Shown here piece after piece: positions 7,874-12,508 of a stretch of 12,508 bases of DNA. Position numbers and translations under genes: made by a program. The stretch is from Actinomycetota bacterium (GTDB taxonomy: Bacteria > Actinomycetota > Acidimicrobiia > Acidimicrobiales > CADCTF01). The notes beneath the pieces are model-generated. The model saw nothing but the letters and a program-made list of their open reading frames with translations. It made no database searches and had not been told where the DNA came from. The stretch is taken from contig JAHWJQ010000047.1 in NCBI GenBank assembly GCA_019348305.1, positions 1 to 12,508 on the forward strand. The letters are read 5' to 3'. Positions within the stretch are counted from its first letter, which is position 1. Each line of letters begins with the position of its first letter.

Positions 7874-10800
7874 CGGTCGACCAGCTCCTCGGCCACCAGC
7901 AGGTCGTCCCACAGCCGCCGGGCGTAACGGCCGAAGCGGCTGGCCTCCCCCTCCACCCAACCGGCGCCGGTCTCGTCCTCACAGGGCATCACCGCCAGCA
8001 CCTCGGCGAAGCTGCGGACACCGCCCAGCACCAACTGGTGCTCGAGGTCCCGGTCCTCCCGGTCCCTCCCCCACTCCGACTCCCACAGCCGCCGGGCGGC
8101 CGCGGTCGGGTCCTTGCCGGCGGCAACGGCGGCGGCGTGGGCGGCCGAAGACCCGCAGTAGAGCGGGAGCGGCTCGCACATGCCCCGGTCATACAGCGAG
8201 ACCAGGCCGACGAGCTGGCCCAGAGCCCATTGGCGACGGGGCGCGGCGTCGCCGGGCAACGGGGCGAGGCGGGCGACGCTGACTGTGCGCCCTCTCGCCT
8301 CTGCCCTGGCCCGTCCGACGGTGACAGCCTCGAAACACCGCTCGGGATGCACGACGTTGAGGGCGAGAAAACGGGCCCAGGCCGCCAGCCGGTGCTTGGG
8401 GCCCAGGCGGGAGTAGTTGACGGTGCGCAGCACGTTGCCGACGAGACCGGCCACGGTGCCCACCAGCAGCCGGCCGTCCGGCAGGCTGACGTTGATGTCG
8501 ACCGAGGCGGCCTCACCACCGCCGGCCCCCACCTGCTCGGCTGCGTCGAGCAAGCTCTCCACCGTCGACCGCACGGCCTCGAGGGTGGGACCGGCCAGGG
8601 CGCCGGGCGGCAGGGTGCCGCGGGCCCGCTCGGCGGCCAGGCAGGCCGGTTCGTCCGCACCGGCCAAGCGGGCGTCGAGGAGGCGCTGGCCCACCTGCCA
8701 CTTCTCGAGGTCGTCGAGCTCGACGGGCAGGGCGTCGCGCAGCTCCTGGGTGCGGTCGGCGACGGAGATCCCCATCCGCTCCCGCAGGAACGCCTTGACC
8801 GGGTGCTGCAAGAAGCGGACCAGTTGCTCCACCTCGACGACGGCGTTGACGGCGGGCGGGAGCGGCTGGGCCAGGAACGGCGGCCGGATGCGGCGCACGC
8901 GGCCAAGGGCGCGGGCACCGTCGAGCCCCACCGGGTCGAAGCTCCAGGCCCTGCCTGCCACGAGCTGGCCCGGGGTGAAGTTGCGAGGGTCGAAAGGCTG
9001 CAACGGGTGGTGCAGGACCACTTGGTCCCGGACGTTGGGGCCGCCCACGGAGCGCTCCACGACCTCGAGCAGCTCTCCCACCGGCACCGCCGGCGGGCGG
9101 GGGGCGTTGGTCCTCTCGTCCCGGCCGGTGTAGGTGATGACCAGGCGCTCGGTGGCGGCCAGAAGCGCGTCGAGGAGGAGCTGGCGGTCCTCGCTGCGGG
9201 CATCCCGATCGCCCACATGGGGGTCGGCGCCGATGATGTCGTCGCCGTCGGGGGCACTCTGGCGGGGGAACGTGCCGTCATCGAGCCCGAGGAGGCACAC
9301 CACCCGGTGAGGCACCGACCGCATGGGCACCAGCGTGCAGATGGTGAGGTGACCGGTGCGGAAGTTCGCCCGTGTCGGCCGACCCCGCAGTCGGTCGCCC
9401 AGCAGGGCGCGGATCTCGCCCAGGGCCAGGGGCGTCGACCTGGTGCCCGGCCCCACGTCGGATTCGCTGACGGCGTCGTCGAGCAGGCGTTGGAGTTGGG
9501 CCCGCTGCCAGGCATCTTCGACGCTGGTCGAAGTGAGCGCGTCGGCCGCCCTGCCGATCGCCTCGGCCCAGCGCGCCACCGGGAGGGGGCCAGCCAGCGC
9601 GGCAATCGCCGCTTGCACCCGGTCGACCAGTTCAGCCAGCCGCCCGGCCAGGTCGATCGACCCGCTGTCGACGTCGTCGAGCGGCAGCACCCCGCCGACC
9701 AGCCGTTGGTCCTCCTCGGCCATGGCAACACCCAGCAGCACCCGGTCGAGCCCCGCCGCCCAGGTGTTGGCCGCCAGTCCGTCGAGCTTGAACGGTGCCC
9801 GGTGGGCGGCGTCGAGCCCCCAGCGGACACCGGTGGCCACCACCCACTCCTCCAGCCGGGCCAGGTCGTCGTCGTCGAGGTGGAAGCGCCGGCGCACCGG
9901 GTCGCGGCCGGCGAGGTCGAGCAGCTGGGCGGCGCTGAGCCGAGCCGAGGCGAGGTCGAGCAACTCGGCCACCACGCCCAGCACGGGGTTCGTCTGGCGC
10001 AGCGAGCGGTCGGCCAGCCGGACCCGCAGGTCGGGCGGCCGGACGCCCTCGGGCAACCGCTCGGCCTCCTCCGCGTGCTCTGCCTCACCAGCACCGAAGG
10101 TGGCGTGGATGAGCGGCGCGAACGTCTCGATGTCCGGGCACATGACGATGACGTCGCGCGCTTCGAGGGTGGGGTCGTCGGCCAGCAGGTGCAAGATGGC
10201 GTCGCGGACCACCTCGACCTGGCGCGCCCTGCCGTGACAGGCGTGCACCTGGAGACTGCGGTCAGCGGGGTCGAGCGGGGGCCGCCGGTCCTGGGTTCCG
10301 CCAAGCGGCGCGCCCGCCGGCTCGCGGTCGGCCCGCACGTCGGACTGGATCCGCTGCAACAACGTCGCAGCCGGCTGTTCCACCGGCCGATGATCGTCTT
10401 CGCCGACGATGCCCGGGGACAACACGAGTTGCATCTCGCGGGCGTCGCGCCCCCAGGAGGCGAGCAGCGGGTTGCGGGGGAGGCGGGCCGTGGGGTCGTC
10501 GCCACGGCGCAGCAGGTGGGGCCGGGCCTGGCCGGACAGTCTCTCTTCGACGCGGCACCACAGCACAGGCGACGGGTGCAACAGGAACAGGTGGACCTCG
10601 CGCCCAGCCGACAGCGCGGTCAACACCTGCAGGTAGCTGGCGGGAAGGCGGGTGAGGCCGAACAGCGAGATCCTCTCGGGAAGCTCGGCCAGTGCCGGCT
10701 GCGAAATGAGGCGGGCGCACGCCCCCTCCAGCCGTTCGGGGGGGCTCGGCTGGCCGATCCTGGCCCGCAGGCGTCGCCACAGCTCGGCCTGCCAGACCAC

Positions 10801-11334
10801 GTCTTGGGGAAGGGCCCGCCCGGCGCCGTCGGTGTCGTGGCCGGCGGCCCAGGAGCGCAGCATCTCCGGCCGGTGCACGCCGTAGCGGTCATAGAGGTCG
10901 GCTATGCGGCGAACGGTGGCGAAGCGACGGGGGCTGGTGTGGCCCTCCTCGTCGTCAGCACCCGAGCCAAGGTGTGCACGCAGCACCGCCAGCCACGGCT
11001 CGGCTGTGCAGGAGCCGACCACCTCCAGCAGCGGCCACACCGAACGCTCGGGCAACCACGGGTCGGTGTCTGGATCGACGGCCGCGGCCGACGCCACCGC
11101 CCCTCCCACCAGCCGGCCGGGGAAAGGGAACTCTACGTTCGCGCACACCCCGTCGCCCCCCCCGGAGTGACAGCCGAGGTGCCCGGACAGCCGCTGGGTC
11201 AGCCAACGCTCCACGCCGCGAGTAGGTACGGCGACCACCTCACGCGCCATCGGGTCGGCCAAGGGCCTGACGAGCACGTCGCCCAATGCCTCGACCAGCA
11301 GGTCGGCCCGCTCCGCCCGGTGGATGTGCAGCAC
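7870..11334 (-). CDS. recC: Exodeoxyribonuclease V subunit gamma (RecC)
   Basis: RecC holds RecB and RecD together, splits the DNA duplex and scans the 3' strand for Chi. The 1154-residue product has the usual RecC landmarks: VVAVPTRGVERWLTQRLS (33-50), GVCANVEFPFP (62-72), MCPDIETFAPLI (398-409), ICTLVPMRSVPHRVVCLLGLDD (665-686) and LLLDALLAATERLVITYTGRDE (719-740). Where an active helicase would carry GxGKT, the N-terminus reads VPTRGVERWL, as expected for this inactivated helicase fold. The C-terminal third (about 830-1154) would be the RecB-nuclease-like but inactive domain, and I see no DYK motif there. The start is GTG at 11332-11334. Upstream purine-rich GGGAAGGGGGG and GAGGGAG stretches can serve as ribosome-binding sites. 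This is the first gene of the operon; its stop overlaps recB by four bases. Length is close to E. coli RecC (1122) and mycobacterial RecC. Confidence 0.96.
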   Translation of the reverse strand: MLHIHRAERADLLVEALGDVLVRPLADPMAREVVAVPTRGVERWLTQRLSGHLGCHSGGGDGVCANVEFPFPGRLVGGAVASAAAVDPDTDPWLPERSVWPLLEVVGSCTAEPWLAVLRAHLGSGADDEEGHTSPRRFATVRRIADLYDRYGVHRPEMLRSWAAGHDTDGAGRALPQDVVWQAELWRRLRARIGQPSPPERLEGACARLISQPALAELPERISLFGLTRLPASYLQVLTALSAGREVHLFLLHPSPVLWCRVEERLSGQARPHLLRRGDDPTARLPRNPLLASWGRDAREMQLVLSPGIVGEDDHRPVEQPAATLLQRIQSDVRADREPAGAPLGGTQDRRPPLDPADRSLQVHACHGRARQVEVVRDAILHLLADDPTLEARDVIVMCPDIETFAPLIHATFGAGEAEHAEEAERLPEGVRPPDLRVRLADRSLRQTNPVLGVVAELLDLASARLSAAQLLDLAGRDPVRRRFHLDDDDLARLEEWVVATGVRWGLDAAHRAPFKLDGLAANTWAAGLDRVLLGVAMAEEDQRLVGGVLPLDDVDSGSIDLAGRLAELVDRVQAAIAALAGPLPVARWAEAIGRAADALTSTSVEDAWQRAQLQRLLDDAVSESDVGPGTRSTPLALGEIRALLGDRLRGRPTRANFRTGHLTICTLVPMRSVPHRVVCLLGLDDGTFPRQSAPDGDDIIGADPHVGDRDARSEDRQLLLDALLAATERLVITYTGRDERTNAPRPPAVPVGELLEVVERSVGGPNVRDQVVLHHPLQPFDPRNFTPGQLVAGRAWSFDPVGLDGARALGRVRRIRPPFLAQPLPPAVNAVVEVEQLVRFLQHPVKAFLRERMGISVADRTQELRDALPVELDDLEKWQVGQRLLDARLAGADEPACLAAERARGTLPPGALAGPTLEAVRSTVESLLDAAEQVGAGGGEAASVDINVSLPDGRLLVGTVAGLVGNVLRTVNYSRLGPKHRLAAWARFLALNVVHPERCFEAVTVGRARAEARGRTVSVARLAPLPGDAAPRRQWALGQLVGLVSLYDRGMCEPLPLYCGSSAAHAAAVAAGKDPTAAARRLWESEWGRDREDRDLEHQLVLGGVRSFAEVLAVMPCEDETGAGWVEGEASRFGRYARRLWDDLLVAEELVDR

Positions 11335-11361
11335 GCTCCCTCGCCCCCCTTCCCGCGGCGC

Positions 11362-11390
11362 AGTATGGCCCAGGGGTGCGACAGGGTCAG
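11362..11390 (-). promoter_or_regulatory. candidate sigma-70-type promoter for recCBD
   Basis: On the minus strand CTGACC (11385-11390) and CATACT (11362-11367) are separated by exactly 17 bases. Each matches the -35 and -10 consensus at 4 of 6 positions. Transcription would start near 11355, leaving about 20 bases of leader that contains the purine-rich ribosome-binding region of recC. The -35 includes the TGA stop of the small upstream gene. This is found by eye only, in a GC-rich gap of 52 bases. Confidence 0.4.
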
Positions 11391-11620
11391 CCTTGCTCAG
11401 CCTCCCCGGGGCCGCCCAGGAAGTCGGTCAGCTCGGCCTCCAACTGCTGGCCCTCCCTGGCCCGCATCTCGGCTAGCAACTCCTCGGTGCGGGCCACGAG
11501 CTCCTGGGCCCGGACCAAGCGCTGCTTCGACGCCCGGCGCTCCTCGGCCACATCGGCCCACACCCTCTCCAAGACGCGGTTGACCTCCCGAATCGTCTCC
11601 GGCGGCAGCTGGTTACCCAT
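11387..11620 (-). CDS. small coiled-coil protein of unknown function
   Basis: This 77-residue, highly charged protein begins MGNQLPPETIREV. From about residue 8 to 65 it is almost entirely helix-forming, with leucine/valine spacing and dense Glu/Arg/Gln that suggest one long coiled coil. It has no signal peptide, membrane segment or cysteine. I chose the ATG at 11618-11620 because GGAGG lies five bases upstream; a GTG two codons earlier would overlap that site. I do not recognise the family. It lies 82 bases after the transporter gene and 52 bases before recC on the same strand, so it may be co-transcribed with recCBD or independent. Possible roles (a DNA-bound or structural adaptor) are guesses. 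The strong ribosome-binding site and frame-appropriate codon use argue that it is a real gene. Confidence 0.7.
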   Translation of the reverse strand: MGNQLPPETIREVNRVLERVWADVAEERRASKQRLVRAQELVARTEELLAEMRAREGQQLEAELTDFLGGPGEAEQG

Positions 11621-11625
11621 CGGCA

Positions 11626-11632
11626 CCTCCCC
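11626..11632 (-). promoter_or_regulatory. ribosome-binding site of the small coiled-coil gene
   Basis: The minus strand reads GGGGAGG, ending five bases before the ATG at 11620. It is the best Shine-Dalgarno match in the window. It decides the start: the alternative GTG at 11624-11626 touches the site and is too close to use it. Confidence 0.75.
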
Positions 11633-11676
11633 AGGGGCGGGACCTCAGCCTCGCCAGGCGGACGTGGAACCCCGCA

Positions 11677-11706
11677 AGTATTGACAACTTCCGCGGCGAG
11701 AATCAA
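11677..11706 (-). promoter_or_regulatory. candidate sigma-70-type promoter for the small coiled-coil gene
   Basis: On the minus strand TTGATT (11701-11706) and AATACT (11677-11682) are spaced by 18 bases, each matching consensus at 4 of 6 positions. A start near 11670 would give a leader of about 50 bases. As at the recC promoter, the -35 contains the TGA stop of the preceding gene, here the transporter. The local AT content is higher than in the surrounding coding DNA. No experimental or comparative support is available here. Confidence 0.35.
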
Positions 11707-12508
11707 CCCCCTGGCCCGATCGAGGGCCGATCCCCATCCAGCTCCTCCAGCGCCCGCTGGCCCAACAGCATCCGCCGGCCGGCGACGATGGCGCCGGCGC
11801 CGGCCATCGCCAGTCCCCCCGCCACCAGCCATGCGGCGCGGTAGGAGACCTGCTCGACGAGCGTGCCGAACAGGACCGGGCCGCCCACCGCACCGAGGTA
11901 GGTACCTGTCTGGGTGATCCCCGAGGCGGTGGCCGCGGCATCGGGGTGCTGGCGCACGACCGCCAGGTTGAACAGGCCCGGCCAGCCCCAACCGGCGCCG
12001 AAGGCAAGGGGGGTGGCCAGTACCAACAGGGCGGCGATCCCGGTGGCGAAGAGCCCGTAGGCGAGGCAGCCGGCGAGCAGCATCCAGGCCACCACCCGGA
12101 GGTGGCCGCCGTTGCGGCGGTCGGCCAGGCGCCCGACGACCAACCGCGACGTGATGCCGACGGCGCTGCCCCCGGACACCAGCAGCCCCGCCGGGCCCTC
12201 GCCCAGCCCTGAGGCGACCGCCGCGTCGACCAAGAAGACGCCCAGCGTTCCCGCCGCCGCGGTCCCGAAGCCGATTCCAGCAGCGAGAACGACCAGGGGC
12301 GGCAGCGATACCGGCGGACGGCGGCGCCGGCCGCTGGCGGCAGGGCTGCCGTCTCCGCTTGGCCCCCGGGGGATGCGGCCGGCGGGCAGGGCGACCGCCC
12401 CTCCCAGCGGCACGAGGGCAGCGGCCGCGAAGGCCCACCGCCACCCGACGGTGAGGGCGAAGGCGGGGACGGCGAGACCGCTCAGCAGCGTGGCGACGGG
12501 GATTCCCG
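11703..12508 (-). CDS. MFS transporter, C-terminal part (5' end beyond window)
   Basis: The frame stays open from its TGA at 11703 to the window edge, giving about 268 codons of a larger protein. The internal GTG at 12413 is not the real start, because the residues before it (GIPVATLLSGLAVPAFAL, then VGWRWAFAAAAL) are typical of the middle of an MFS N-terminal half. They look like helices 5 and 6. A basic, Ser/Gly/Pro-rich loop follows, as expected between the two six-helix halves. After it come six hydrophobic segments. The SRLVVGRLADRRNGG sequence resembles the MFS motif-A loop repeated between helices 8 and 9, and ASGITQTGTYLGAVGGPVLFG fits helix 11. The tail is short and cytoplasmic-like. 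It is an inner-membrane secondary transporter or efflux pump; the substrate cannot be told. Gene order gives no functional link to recCBD. Confidence 0.9.
   Translation of the reverse strand, partial: GIPVATLLSGLAVPAFALTVGWRWAFAAAALVPLGGAVALPAGRIPRGPSGDGSPAASGRRRRPPVSLPPLVVLAAGIGFGTAAAGTLGVFLVDAAVASGLGEGPAGLLVSGGSAVGITSRLVVGRLADRRNGGHLRVVAWMLLAGCLAYGLFATGIAALLVLATPLAFGAGWGWPGLFNLAVVRQHPDAAATASGITQTGTYLGAVGGPVLFGTLVEQVSYRAAWLVAGGLAMAGAGAIVAGRRMLLGQRALEELDGDRPSIGPGG

Noticed and set aside
7874..7960. Upstream start for recB, adding 29 residues
   Set aside because: The extension is Gly/Pro/Arg-rich and lies entirely within recC coding sequence. The ATG at 7873 gives the ATGA overlap and the normal RecB N-terminus.
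8038..11583. 1181-codon plus-strand open frame opposite recC, and a 586-codon one opposite recB (6167-7927)
   Set aside because: Both are antisense to well-recognised RecC and RecB. In very GC-rich genes the opposite frame lacks stops because TTA, CTA and TCA codons are rare; the translations are Gln/Gly/His/Arg-rich and match no known fold.
11681..11686. TTGACA on the plus strand in the transporter/small-gene gap
   Set aside because: No plus-strand gene follows and no -10 lies at a usable distance; the region is better read as a minus-strand promoter.
11703..12413. A complete 236-residue membrane protein starting at GTG 12413
   Set aside because: The frame continues open to the window edge with typical transporter helices before that GTG, so it is an internal valine of a truncated MFS gene.

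Overview
The window is very GC-rich, and every gene I can support lies on the minus strand. The strong G/C preference at third codon positions, the frequent GTG starts, and the recC-recB-recD gene order (the order in Mycobacterium) point to a high-GC Gram-positive bacterium (Actinomycetota). A lineage such as the Acidimicrobiia would fit, but nothing here fixes the class.

In transcription order (right to left on the given strand) the layout is as follows. (1) A major facilitator superfamily (MFS) transporter, 11703-12508, has its 5' end cut off by the window edge. (2) A 77-residue coiled-coil protein of unknown function lies at 11387-11620. (3) A tight operon encodes a complete RecBCD helicase-nuclease: recC (7870-11334), recB (4448-7873) and recD (2508-4451), each joined to the next by a 4-base ATGA overlap. 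(4) An imperfect 18-bp-arm hairpin at 2439-2479 lies just after recD. (5) An ATP-grasp ligase of unknown substrate occupies 1533-2408. (6) A DNA polymerase IV (dinB), 57-1478, ends in a 33-bp tandem repeat that encodes a Pro/Gly-rich tail. The first 56 bases hold no gene I can resolve.

Functionally the core is a DNA break repair block. RecBCD would unwind and resect double-strand ends, and Pol IV would carry out translesion or error-prone synthesis. The sequence does not say whether the ATP-grasp enzyme and the small coiled-coil protein belong to that process or are simply neighbours. RecB keeps all helicase motifs and the nuclease catalytic residues, RecD keeps its helicase motifs, and RecC has the expected degenerate nucleotide-binding region, so the complex looks functional.

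I do not see mobile elements, CRISPR arrays, tRNA or rRNA genes, or a defence island. Very long plus-strand open frames (up to 1181 codons) face the rec genes, but they are antisense shadows of GC-rich coding DNA. The points most worth a second look are the repeat tail of Pol IV, the small gene upstream of recC, the ATP-grasp gene between recD and dinB, the large hairpin after recD, and two candidate promoters whose -35 elements contain the stop codon of the preceding gene. I do not find convincing evidence of a new multi-gene system.
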